Of a stretch of DNA of 64,000 nucleotides, positions 1 to 10,522 are shown piece by piece; positions within the stretch are counted from its first letter, which is position 1; every line of letters starts with the position of its first letter. Under the pieces are notes generated by a model. That model ran no database searches and was not told the origin of the DNA. It was given only the letters and a program-made list of their open reading frames with translations. Source of the stretch: Taudactylus pleione (lineage: Eukaryota > Chordata > Amphibia > Anura > Myobatrachidae); assembly GCA_031769625.1 (NCBI GenBank), contig JAUIMM010000534.1, forward strand, positions 6,288,001-6,352,000, written 5' to 3'. The translations under genes were made by a program, and so were the position numbers.

Positions 1-27
1 CATTGCTCCTTTAGTTTTGTTGTCACA

Positions 28-542
28 GAGCCTGATTCAGGTTGGTTCGCACGCAGCTGGCCGATGTTTGCATTCTGCGTATGCATCACAGTGCGCGTGA
101 GCAAACCGACCGCTGCAATCGGAAATCGATCACAGTAAGCACGCAGTCCCATTACACAGGAAGTAACCGTTTGGGGGTGGAGGGGTGGAGGATCGGGTGA
201 ACACAGGCATGCCTGTGCGTTTGAACGCCGTTACAGGGGCGTGCATAATTAAGACCCTGCGATTGTATACGTAGCCAGACATCTAGTTGGCGACAGGAAG
301 TTTTGCAGTTTGTGCCGCAGGACATGGTCAACCACAACTGTACGTATGGGTTCGATGTTACTCAATGTTACCGATGTTTTTCCTGACTTACGGATGCATG
401 TCATGGGAAGTGGGTGACTTTATACAGTGATGGGCGTCTTGGTATAGTGCTACGGTTGCTGTGCGATTGCATTCATTAGCATATTTTCGCAGCGAGCGGG
501 TGTGTGCGAACGCAGCCGTCCGATCCAAGCTGAATCAGGCCC
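28..542. mobile_element. Harbinger-type MITE, type A
   Basis: The ends are GAGCCTGATTCAG and CTGAATCAGGCCC, inverted relative to each other. They are flanked by the direct repeat ACA at 25-27 and 543-545. The interior has no ORF of note but shares subterminal words (GATGTTTGC, GCATGCCTGTGCG, GGGGCGTGCATAATT) with the other type A copies and with the autonomous element at 4854. A non-autonomous PIF/Harbinger derivative is inferred from the 3-bp duplication and shared ends. Confidence 0.75.
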
Positions 543-571
543 ACAGTTTGCCAAAACAACTTGTGAGCATT

Positions 572-689
572 GGGCCTGATTCAGAGTTGTATGCTAATGC
601 TGCCGTTACTGCATATATGTAGGGGCATAGGAACTGGGGGTGGTGCAGCTGCCCACCCCCATAACTTCTGTTGAGTGGGCAAAGACTGT
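572..689. mobile_element. solo end of a Harbinger-type MITE
   Basis: GGGCCTGATTCAGAG at 572 matches the family terminus, but no partner end is visible before the next element begins at 690. This is probably a truncated copy. Confidence 0.4.
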
Positions 690-1527
690 GGACCTCATTC
701 AGAGTCAGTCGTAAGCAGTCGCTCGATCGTACACATCCGATGTTTCCAAACCACGCATGTATACGGTTAGTTGTGCGCATGTGCGTATGAGACCTTGCGA
801 TCCAATATGCTGACGATCGTATGGCTTATGAGCAGGAAGTGGCTTCCGAGAGTTGATTGACATGAAAGGCCGTTTGTGGGTGGTGATGGGGGTGGTGGTC
901 TAAAAACGCAGGCGTTCCTCACCGTTTTCAGGGCGTTTCAGGGGCGTACATAAATTTACTGCTACGACCAACATAGAAGGCCGGAAGTAGTAAAACATCA
1001 CTCTGCGAGCAGGTTCGAGGCCTGGCTGATCGTACAGCTTGAGGTTGGGTATGTGCTCTCTCAAGCACCAGAGTACAATCGATACTATCAAATGTGACTG
1101 ATGTTAGGTGTGATGTTTCTATTTTGTGCCACACAATGCAAGCAGCTAATAATCGATTGATGAAGCTAATAACACTGCTAATTGGCTTGTAATTGATTCA
1201 GCTGCGTTTGCATTAGCGAATAATAAGAATAAATACATTTCATGGGGATGGCTTATTCTATGCGTTTTTTTAATTTTTGTGGGCATCAACACAACACAAG
1301 CGGCCGCAACCATCAGAAGAAAATGAACATACAATGACAGACAACGACTGACAACGATCGACTGGATCGCTAGCTGCTATCACTCGTTAGCTAGAGGAGG
1401 TGCTTTGTCCATGTATGGGCGTCACTTTGGTTGCGATCGCCCGGCCGCGCGATTGTTTTTTTTTCTGATTCTCGATCGTTAGGCGTACGACCGAGCGGCC
1501 ACTTACGACCGACTCTGAATGAGGTGC
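690..1527. mobile_element. Harbinger-type MITE with long TIRs
   Basis: The inverted ends match over about 40 bp (ACCTCATTCAGAGTC..GTCGTAAG at both ends, with a few mismatches). The duplication TGT flanks them at 687-689 and 1528-1530. The central region has the AAACGCAGGCG and GGGGCGTACATA words also found in the left end of the autonomous element. No coding capacity is seen. Confidence 0.75.
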
Positions 1528-2670
1528 TGTGTCCTCTCCCCTTGAACTTCTGCATAAAAGCGCTTGGGGATGAAGTGATAATCACTTTATTTGAACTCGC
1601 GAACTGTTGTCGTTTCTATTAACCAGAAATGAAGTTATCTTCATGTTTGCTCTGCCTACATTTTTTTTCTTTCTTAGAAGCCTCACTCATTTTGCTATCA
1701 CAATTTGCAGTAAGAATAAGCAGACACACGAGTCCTTCCCATTGACTGTTCTTGTAAGTTGTATGACAATGGAACAGGGAGAGCGAGTGATTGCGCCCTG
1801 CGGACGGTTTAAAAAGGTTAGCAGCAGTCTCATTGTCGCCAGATCGTAGCACATACCAGATATTATAGCACATACCATAACCAGTGAGGCAGTGACTGTA
1901 GATTTATAAATACTCCCAGTGAAATGAGATTAGGCCGCCAACGTAATCTGAATAAAAACTAGGATAATGACTGAAAAATGTAAATGTTTAAGAAGAACAA
2001 TTAAATGTATCCATCTTTCTAACAGCTATTGTACTAATTGGTAGTTAATATTAATAATATTTAATGATGTATAAATACATTTTTATAGTAAAATAAACAA
2101 TGAAACTGGGGTTAGCCAACCCCAGAAACACTGACGAAAATGAACATAGGATTGGGAGTCTTTGTATATCTACAGTCACTGCTACAACTGTCATAAAACG
2201 AGATACCAAAAGCGAGAAAAACGTGCTCCAGGCCCTATTTTAGTCCTTGGCCTTTTGTCCCACCCCCCCTATTAAATTTTCCTTCCTACAACCCTTTGCT
2301 GTGTGAAAATATGAAAATGTTGCAGCCACCAGGAGATGTATTGAGACGCCCACCTTGCAAATCCAAGCGCCTGCGTAAAATGTTGCAGAATTTGTGACTG
2401 TGTACAGAAACGCAGCATTTGGTCAAAGATCATCAGATTGTTGCAGTCCTGAGAGACTCTGTGGTCACGCAGAATGGCTGTGGGAATTGGCGGAAAACCA
2501 GTACACCTCAGAAGTCAGATGGAGTCTTTGACAACACTGTGGGACGCCGCTGCTTAAATTAGAAAAAGGATCCCCCCGAAAGGAGGCAGATCCAACGGCT
2601 ACTCAGTACCACTCTGCGGGAACGTATGACGAAGGTCACAAGGCCACTGTGAGCTCCTAAGCCAGGGACA
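1528..2670. other. intergenic, no gene seen
   Basis: AT-rich sequence of mixed character. Short ORFs on both strands have no recognisable domains. Nothing is supported here. Confidence 0.5.
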
Positions 2671-2674
2671 AATC

Positions 2675-2870
2675 CAGACGGGGGCGCGATCAGTGTATTC
2701 GCTCCCCCCCACCTCTGCACAGGCAGAGGAGAGGAGACTGCTGCTGTCTCCTTGGTCCGACTGCAGTCCAGCTGGGCTGCTGACAGGTAAAAGTTAGGGA
2801 GGGGGTGGCAGACACAGGTCCCTCCAACAAATCCGGGTAATTAGAACCTGCCCCCCCCCTCTCTTGTAGC
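2675..2870. repeat. GC-rich repeat fragment
   Basis: Resembles 14640-14900 and part of 48590-48830: a GCGATCAG..ATCGCTCCCCC start, a CTGCTGCTG-rich middle and a GGGTAATTAG..CCCCCC end. It is a fragment of a dispersed family whose complete ends are not present here. Confidence 0.5.
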
Positions 2871-2917
2871 ACCAAATCTATAAACATATCCAATGCAATT
2901 GACACATGGATGTTACT

Positions 2918-3315
2918 CATACTTGCCGACAATCTGGCTGCCCCTTCCGGGAGGGAGCAGCCAGATCGGCATGACTGGGGGGCGTGGCCAACAAACGGGG
3001 GCGGGGCCGGCCAGTGGATGAGAGTTTGCGGGGTGGGGCGGGGGGCAGAGCCACGCAATCACGTCATTTTGGCCCCACCCCCACTACACACTGCCTACAT
3101 TACAGGCAGTGTGAAGCAGGGGGCGGGGCCAAAATGACGCGATTCCACGTGAATCGCGTCACCGCCGTCCTCCACTGCGGGGGCTTTACATGTAAGTACG
3201 GGAGGATAGGAGGGGTCGCTGGCAGCCGGGAGGATTGCCTGCCTTCCCGGGAGGTCGGGAGCGGCACCCGATTTTCGGGAGGCTCCCGACCAAATCGGGA
3301 GGGTAGGCAAGTATG
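2918..3315. mobile_element. hAT-like MITE (CATACTTGCC family)
   Basis: Termini are CATACTTGCC and GGCAAGTATG. A perfect 8-bp duplication ATGTTACT lies at 2910-2917 and 3316-3323. The 8-bp duplication points to a hAT-type transposase. The GC-rich interior folds back (CCCGATTTTCGGG). Relatives lie at 25824 and 27929. Confidence 0.85.
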
Positions 3316-3360
3316 ATGTTACTAACGTTTGTAACTTACTGTAGACTTCTATTGAATAGA

Positions 3361-3959
3361 GGGCCCGATTCAGAGCCGCTCGTTAGCGGCTGCTCGTTCG
3401 CTCCGAGCGATGTTTGCCCAACTGCGCATGCGTACGGATTGTAATACGCATGCGCGAACCAGTCTGTGCGGCGGAAAATTGTTTGTTCGCTAGATAGCGA
3501 GTGCCTGCTAATTTGAGTGACAGAATGAGGCGTATGTGGGTGGTAACAGGGGAAGGTGCTTGAAAACGGGGAGTGGAGATCAGAACGCAGGCGTGCTTAA
3601 AGGTCAAAGCGGGCGTTTTATGGGTGTGCATAATTAAAACAGCAGCGTCATCAACCACGTCAGTTGGGTTTCTTTTAGCCAAAACTGCTCGCAAGATTGC
3701 GGTAGGAAAAACCAACCACAAGAATAGCGAGCAGTTCATACGCTGTTCGATGTACTCGATTAATCTAATAAATAGTGGACATGACGTATGATGCGAGCGG
3801 CCAGGGGGCGTTTTTATCAAATAAACGAGCGCATGTTTTGTTCCCTTGTTCAGACATGGAGGCGTCAACAGACCGCAAGGAGCGAACGGTTCATTTGAAT
3901 AGCCACCCCCTTTTTCTGAACGAGCGAGCACTATTTGCGAGTGGCTCTGAATCAGGCCC
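3361..3959. mobile_element. Harbinger-type MITE, type A
   Basis: Ends GGGCCCGATTCAGAGC and GGCTCTGAATCAGGCCC, flanked by AGA at 3358-3360 and 3960-3962. About 600 bp and closely similar to 4037-4635, 45089-45687 (opposite orientation) and 60275-60858. The first 80 bp resemble the left end of the autonomous element at 4854. Confidence 0.85.
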
Positions 3960-4036
3960 AGAATGCTGTTAGGAAGAATGGTACACAAATGGTACCACAA
4001 AATCATCAAATACTAATAACAGTGATAGAGGATATG

Positions 4037-4635
4037 GGGCCTGATTCAGAGCAGGACGCAAGTGGCTGCTCGTTCGCTCCGAGCGATGTTTGCCCAACTG
4101 CGCATGCGTACGGATCATAATACGCATGCGCGAACCAGTCAGTGCGGCCGAAAATCGTTTGTTCGCTAAATTGCGAATGCCTGCTATTTTGAGTGACAGA
4201 ATGAGGCGTTTGTGGGTGGTAACAGGGGAAGGTGCTTGAAAATGGGGAGTGGAGATCCGAACGCAGGCGTGCTTAAAGGTCAAAACGGGCGTTTTATGGG
4301 TGTGCATAATTAAAACAGCAGCGTCATTGAACACGTCACTGGGTTATTTTATAGCCAGAACTGCTCGCAAAATTGTGGTAGCAAAAACCAACCCCAAGAA
4401 TAGCGAGCAGTTCATACCCTGGTCGATGTACTCGATTAATCTAATAAATAGCGGACATGACGTAGGATGCGAGCGGCCAGGGGGCGTAGTTTCCCAAAAA
4501 ACGACCGCAAGTTTTGTACGCTCGTTCAGACCTAGAGGCGTGAACAGACCGCAAACAGCGAACGGTTCATTTGAATAGCCACCCATATTTTCTTGACGAG
4601 CGAGCGCAAATAGCGTTCGGCTCTGAATCAGGCCC
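4037..4635. mobile_element. Harbinger-type MITE, type A
   Basis: Ends GGGCCTGATTCAGAGC and GGCTCTGAATCAGGCCC. Same length and interior as the copy at 3361. The flanking trinucleotides (ATG and CTG) match at only two of three bases, so the target duplication has decayed. Confidence 0.8.
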
Positions 4636-4853
4636 CTGGTGTCACTAGAAACAATGGATTTTGGTGTTATATCCATCTGCTCACATTTTACAAGTGTTTT
4701 AGATAAAGTAGTAAAACACATGTAATTATAATGCCAAAGATCATGAGGAAACTAACGAGCAGCACACTCTAATGAAGCAGTAAGTGAATGGAGATAAAAC
4801 ATGTTCTAATGATATCACTGTCAATCCCCTGAGACTGAGAATTTAGGAATATA

Positions 4854-4867
4854 GGCCCTGATTCAGA
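4854..4867 (+). repeat. left terminal inverted repeat of the Harbinger element
   Basis: GGCCCTGATTCAGA. Matches the inverse of 12512-12525 at 13 of 14 bases. Similarity to the MITE ends continues inward for about 80 bp. Confidence 0.75.
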
Positions 4868-5677
4868 GCCGTTCGTTAACAGCAGTACGCTCGTTGCGTT
4901 CCGATGTTGAGTAACCGCGCATGCGTCGGTGTAACACTGCACATGTGCGTACGGCAGATTGCGAGCTTTTTTTGTCTCGTTCGTCAAATAGCGTACAGGA
5001 AGTGACATGTCAAATGTGATTGACAGAACAGGGCGTTTTTGGGCGTTGACGGGGGTGGAGATGGAAAAACGCAGGCGTGGCGAGGCGTTTTTGGGGCGTA
5101 CATACATTATCAGATGCGAACGTCAAATGTGTTCGTTCCAACTCATACGTCACTGGATGATCCTCTTTCCCTTCAAAATGCTCGCACAGCTTAGGGTCTG
5201 GATTACTCGACCACATTGGCGATGGCCTTCTCCTCCGTCCCGGCACTCCACGATGTAGCATCGATTAATCACGGCTTGTCAGAAAATCAATTAGTGTTGA
5301 ACTGAAAACCGGCTTGGTATGTGTTTTGAAATCAGTTTTTTGGGTTAGCACAAAACCGTACGCAGGTGGAAATCATAGCTGCTAATGTCAGGATTACACA
5401 ATCAATTTGCGTACATTTGTGGGGGTTTATTTTTGGGTTAATTTTTGGTTTTTGGCCTATTGTAACAATAATGTCATCATGTTTGTGTTTTTTGGGCCAT
5501 TTTGCTTTTGCCTGGTGAATTTGCATCCTTATGTAAATTTTAAAACGTTCGTTAAAGAGCCCTTTTTTTTTCTCATGTTAAATTTTGGTGTTGCACGTTT
5601 TTGCCTTGTGGGCCAGGATTAAATGTAAACCATTTTTACAATAATGTCACAATACAAAGTCGTACATTTTTGGCAAA

Positions 5678-5683
5678 TTTATT
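5678..5683 (-). terminator. poly(A) signal of Myb-like gene 1
   Basis: AATAAA on the minus strand, about 210 bases downstream of the stop codon at 5892. The first canonical signal I see after that gene. Confidence 0.45.
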
Positions 5684-5891
5684 GCTATAAAAAAACAATT
5701 TCATGCACATATTTTACACAAACATTTTTGCAGTGTTCATTCCAAAAAATGTAATAATTGTACAAACATAAAAGTGTTTGGAAACGTAAAGCTAAAAATT
5801 AAAAACAATTCACAAGAAAGGAGAGGGAAGTTTTGGCCAGAAAGGAATATGGGGCAAGCACAGAAGGAGTGTGGGAAAAGTAGCCAGTGCT

Positions 5892-7177
5892 TTAACGTTT
5901 TTTCCCCCGTTTGGCTGGGGGAGGGAGGGCGCCAAACCGGGTCCGGGATGTCATCGGGCTGGCCCGTCCAGAGGCAGATGTTGTGGCCTCTGGACTAGGC
6001 ACAGGGCTAGGCACATTTGGAGGATTGGCTGATGTTGTGCCAGAGGTGGAGGATCCTGATGTTCCGGCAGGAAGGGAGGTCGGCTCCACCATGTGCTGGC
6101 GAACGAGCTGCTCCAGGGCATTGGCGATGCGGATGTTGGCCCTGGTATTTTCCGCCAGGGCCTGACCAATGGTCACGTTGGCCGCAGCATTTTGCTCCAG
6201 GGCCTCAGCCACCCATACCAGACTGGCGTCCATCCTCTGCAGAATCTCCGTATGGAAATCCGATTTAAAATTGAGTTCTGTGAGGAGGGACACTGCCTGC
6301 GAGGGGGATTGCCCTGGACTGGCTTCTGCAGAGTCCTCAGCCGGATGTACTGGTTCCTCCCCTGCAGAGCCAGCAGAAATTCTGCGGCCAAGGCTCCCCT
6401 CTGGAGCAGACTCATCCGCCTGTGTCTCTGTTGGAAAAATGAGAAAAGACTCACATTAGAATCTACATATTGGCACAATAACATTTCAGAGTTGGTGACA
6501 TCACAATATTTACCTTGGACAACATGTGGAGCCGCAAAGTCCGGCATGTCCGTATCCATGTTGGATACGCCAAACACCTCCACAGCCTGCACACACCCCT
6601 GTGCCAGCTCTTCTAAATCATTCAACTCCAATGACACAGGGGTCGGACCCCCTCCTGTCCCCCTTGCTTGCCTATCCCTGTCCGCAAGTTTTTGCTTCAG
6701 ACGATATTTGAAGTCGGCCCATCTGTAGGTGAAATTGGAACCATTATCCTTTTGTTTTAAATGGGTTTTGGTTTTAGGGGGGATCAAGTGTTTACTTACC
6801 GCCGTTTAACATCCCGGGCTAGACGGACATAATCACCCACCCTATTGACAGCAACGGCTACCTCCTCCCACATTCTCCACTTCTGGCTTGCACTCATATT
6901 CCTGTCTGCCTGTGGCAGGATGTCCACACACTTCTGAACCAAAACCTCCATCTCCTTTCTTGTGAATTGTGGCTGCCTTTTCTTTTTGCCAGCTTTGGCC
7001 GGAATACTGGGCCCAGCAGCCTCTTCCATGTCATCCTCCTCACCTATTTGTTTAAATGTTGAGAATTGTAAACTTCACAACTTGCACTATATTATGTGTC
7101 AAATTAATCATTGTTTCCAAATGCCTGAAATACTTACCGCCAGACTGTTGCCCATTGTTTCCCTGGTCTGTAGCCAT
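5892..7177 (-). CDS. Myb/SANT-like DNA-binding protein 1 of the Harbinger element
   Basis: Four exons read on the minus strand: 7177-7138, 7043-6800, 6722-6514 and 6427-5892. Junctions use GTAAGT, GTAAGT and GTAAAT donors with AG acceptors and join in frame to give 342 residues with no internal stop. Residues ~40-107 form a trihelix/Myb-SANT-like domain beginning FTRKEMEVLVQ and containing the KRRWADFKYRL helix. This is the type of partner that, in known Harbinger systems (HARBI1/NAIF1), binds subterminal DNA and brings the transposase into the nucleus. A basic KKKR stretch precedes the domain. The C-terminal third is a helical, alanine-rich segment (ALEQ/ALAEN/ALEQL repeats), then a Ser/Pro/Thr-rich tail ending KRGKKR. 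The start at 7177 is preferred because a TATA box lies about 55 bases upstream; ATG at 7029 is an alternative. The domain call is by eye. Confidence 0.8.
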
Positions 7178-7230
7178 GTCTTAGCTCAAAACAAGAAATA
7201 CACCAGAATTTTTGGTTTGGCTAGTGACGT

Positions 7231-7237
7231 ATTTATA
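7231..7237 (-). promoter_or_regulatory. TATA box of Myb-like gene 1
   Basis: TATAAAT on the minus strand, about 55-60 bases upstream of the start codon at 7177. This leaves room for a short leader. Spacing supports the four-exon model. Confidence 0.5.
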
Positions 7238-7802
7238 CATGCGTCCTTATTTTTCGGCCACATCTTTGATTGTGCGTTCCTATGATCCCTCCTTAATTTG
7301 TGCGGGAAACTAAACACTATTTATGGCTTGGGGCGTCTCGAGTCGAGGTGGCGTTTGTTGATTGTTGGAGGTTACGTTGGTCGGAGTTGATTGTTGGCGG
7401 GTTTTGGAGTTGGCGTTGGTGGGAGTAGTTTTTATTTGCTAAATTTTGTTTTAGTTTTTCCGTTCGCATTTTTTCTGGTGGTTTTTTTTGGGGCGTTTCT
7501 TTATTTGGTAAGTTTTTGGCAGTCTAACTTTTGTTCAATTTGTGTCTCCTTCTTTTCCTGTTTTTTTTAACGTTATTTTTTCGTAATTTCATCTTTGTTA
7601 GGTTTTTTTTTGGCTCTGCCCCAAAGACTTTTTGATCCGGAAACTTATATATTATCTATTGGTAAGTTCATTTTTTCACTTGGTTAGTAAATGTTCATGT
7701 TTGGATTTACGCAACTTTGTTGGACCTTACACTTGTAACCTTTGTTTTTCTTAGTCAGAAATGTTTCTAAAATGTTGTGTTTTTCTAGCTGTGTATTTTT
7801 GA

Positions 7803-8311
7803 CCTTGTATTTGCGAACTAATTAGCGCATTTTTATCTTTTTCTATTGTGACTTTTATTTGCGAACTAATTAGCGCATTTTTATCTGTTTCTATTGTGAC
7901 TGGTATTTGCGAACTAATTAGCGCATTTTTATCTGTTTCTATTGTGACTTGTATTTGCGAACTAATTAGCGCATTTTTATCTGTTTCTATTGTGACTGGT
8001 ATTTGCGAACTAATTAGCGCATTTTTATGTTTCTATTGTGACTGGTATTTGCGAACTAATTAGCGCATTTTTATCTGTTTCTATTGTGACTGGTATTTGC
8101 GAACTAATTAGCGCATTTTTATCTGTTTCTATTGTGACTGGTATTTGCGAACTAATTAGCGCTTTTTTATCTGTTTCTATTGTGACTGGTATTTGCGAAC
8201 TAATTAGCACATTTTTATCTGTTTCTATTGTGACTGGTATTTGCGAACTAATTAGCGCATTTTTATCTGTTTCTATTGTGACTGGTATTTGCGAACTAAT
8301 TAGCGCATCTT
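7803..8311. repeat. 48-bp minisatellite between divergent Harbinger genes
   Basis: About 10.5 tandem copies of a 48-bp unit containing TTGCGAACTAATTAGCGC and TTTCTATTGTGACTGG, with few substitutions and a 3-4-bp deletion near 8028. Because 48 is divisible by 3 it gives long repetitive ORFs on both strands (16-residue repeat), judged not coding. It sits in the shared upstream region of Myb-like gene 1 and the transposase. Confidence 0.9.
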
Positions 8312-8563
8312 TAACTGCTTATTCAGACCCGTTAAATTGTTTGTGTTTACCCTTTAGCATTTGTTGCTTACATTTGGCCCCAATTTGAAGTAGTCTGCGC
8401 AATGTCGTTTTGCTCTTTGGGCAAATGTGTGTTTCTCCCCTTTTATGTTTTGTCTTGCACCAAATTTTGAAACATAAATGCCCAGCATAAATTGTTGTAT
8501 TTTTATATTGTGATTCTTTACAGTTTGCACGTATCATGACAATACCCCGGCATGTAAGCATCA

Positions 8564-9734
8564 ATGGATGGTATCATCAAGCTAAGTAAAATTCGTATTT
8601 TTGGGGGGGTTAAAAAGCCTTACATTCAAATCTTGCCATTTCAGGTTGATCTGGGTCGGATTGTTCTGGCCATGCTCCCGGAAGCCGACCAACCTCAATC
8701 TCGTCCCAGGCGTAGGCATCGTAGGCGTGCAAGGCCCCAGATATTTCAAACACGTGTCACCCTTTTTGGAATGCCCGATGATGAGGTTTTAAGACGCTAC
8801 CGTCTTCCTCCCAAAATCATCATAGACACTCTCTCATTAATAGAGAGTGATCTTGAGCGGCAAATTGACAGTCCTACAGCAATACCACCACTTACACAAT
8901 TTATGGCGGTGTTACATTTCTGTGCCTCAGGATCGTTTCAAACAACGGTGGGAATAGTGGCGGGCATCTCCCAATCCTCCTTTTCCCGGATCCTGAGGGC
9001 AGTGATGGAGGCACTTTTCAAGCACCTCCATCATTTTATTCAAATGCCTTTGGATATGGGTGCCCTTAGTGTGGCCAAGGCCAATTTTTACCAAATATTT
9101 CGCAACCGGAAACACTATCACTCCCTGAATGTAATGGTGGTATGTGATGCCTCCCTCCAGATCCTGTCCCTGAATGCAAAATTACCAGGAAGTGCACATG
9201 ACTCATTCGTCATCCGGCAATCAGGGATATGGCACAAATTAACCAACCTACAAGCTGGTGATGCGTGGCTTCTGGGTAAGTGGAGACCTTTAGTACATAA
9301 CAATGTTAAGCTTGATACACAGTGATCCTGATGTTGTCACTTCTTTTTCACAGGAGACAGTGGCTACCCTTGCACGCCCTGGCTACTCACTCCTTATTTG
9401 GCTCTCACACCAGGGCCATAATTTTAATGCCGCACTTACAGCCACCAGGCAAGTGGTGGAGCGCTGTATCGGCCTTTTAAAAGGCCGATTCAGATGCCTC
9501 CACCGCTCTGGTGGCGAGCTCATGTATTTGCCGGATATGGTTTCGAAAATTGTGGTCCTGTGTGGGATATTTCACAACATCGCCATAAGGAGTGGTGTCC
9601 CAATGCAGCCAGAGGATGCCTTACCTGAGGATGGCCCCCCCGAGGTTGGTCGGAGGTCAGTATGTGGGGGGCCATACGCGATGATGTGGTGGCCAGATAT
9701 TTTAGGTAATTATTGTCAAAACAACAGTGTTTAG
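8564..9734 (+). pseudogene. PIF/Harbinger (HARBI1-like) transposase, frame broken
   Basis: A DDE-type nuclease that would cut and paste the element. Exon 1 runs to 9275 (donor GTAAGT) and exon 2 starts at 9354 after a pyrimidine-rich CACAG acceptor; they join inside the GDSGY motif. The three catalytic acidic residues are visible: Asp in VVCDAS, Asp in GDSGYP and Glu in VVERC (codon 9459-9461). A helix-turn-helix-like region (GISQSSFSRILRAV) lies upstream and an Arg-rich patch (RPRRRHRRRAR) near the N-terminus. An AG acceptor at ~8644 suggests a 5' intron, with ATG 8672 as a possible start instead of 8564. A TAA at 9419-9421 and a frame change just after it are both explained by one extra T. 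A second shift in the G-run near 9665-9671 would restore a C-terminus ending at 9709. These could be real decay or homopolymer assembly errors. Confidence 0.85.
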
Positions 9735-10058
9735 ACCCAATGTGGTACAGTTTGTTTGCGAACATCTAATTAATTGTTTTTTTTTTCTCCATCTTCTGTT
9801 TGTTTTCATAATCTTTGGGACTCCAACGATGACTACTTCCTGCTACCCTTAAAAAACCTTCATGTGGAAACTTTGGGAATATATTATGGAACCCATATTG
9901 CAACGCCACATTTGTGGAATCATGTTGGCATGGTCCTTCGTCAACCAGTTCTTGATTTTTTGTGTGTTTTTTTTTAGTTCTTTGTATGTGTTGTATTTAT
10001 GATTATCACTGTGTGTTTTGTTTGTGAGTGACCACTTTGTTATTTTAGTTATGTTGTG

Positions 10059-10064
10059 AATAAA
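10059..10064 (+). terminator. poly(A) signal of the Harbinger transposase
   Basis: AATAAA about 350 bases downstream of the transposase stop, followed by a GT/T-rich tract near 10070-10095. A plausible 3' end of the transposase mRNA. Confidence 0.5.
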
Positions 10065-10494
10065 TGTCTTGAGAGTGTAATTTTGTTCCTTTTTTTGCCC
10101 ATTACAAGCAAGTGTAACCAGGTTCACACACGTTACATTTGCCTAAGGGGTAATCCAGTAATGACGCAAGTTGAGCTAAAATGTAAGATGTTTTCTGGGT
10201 CCAAACCAACACCCAAAGGAATCCTGTACAATCAGTTGGCTTCGTAATATCGGCCTAAGCAGCTTGCCCCCCAAATAGGAACATGTAGTAATATATAATT
10301 TTGACAACACCAAAAAAGGGAAATAAGATTGTTACTGTTAGGTGTTTCTTGTGCCTGTTTTCCTAAAAAATACAACACACAATCTTAGTGACAATAATTG
10401 CAAATCCTTGCTGGAAGAGTCTACTTATGTCAGTGTAAACAATCTCTGATTTTGAAACAAGGAATGAGACAGAACGTTAAGTTTAAAATATTAA

Positions 10495-10500
10495 TTTATT
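10495..10500 (-). terminator. poly(A) signal of Myb-like gene 2
   Basis: AATAAA on the minus strand, 23 bases after the stop codon at 10523. Supports the third exon of that gene. Confidence 0.55.
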
Positions 10501-10522
10501 TAAATTTTGTCAAAAAAAAAAA

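Noticed and set aside
7848..8388. Long ORFs with 16-residue repeats on both strands
   Set aside because: They follow from the 48-bp period of the minisatellite and have no start context, domain or splice support.
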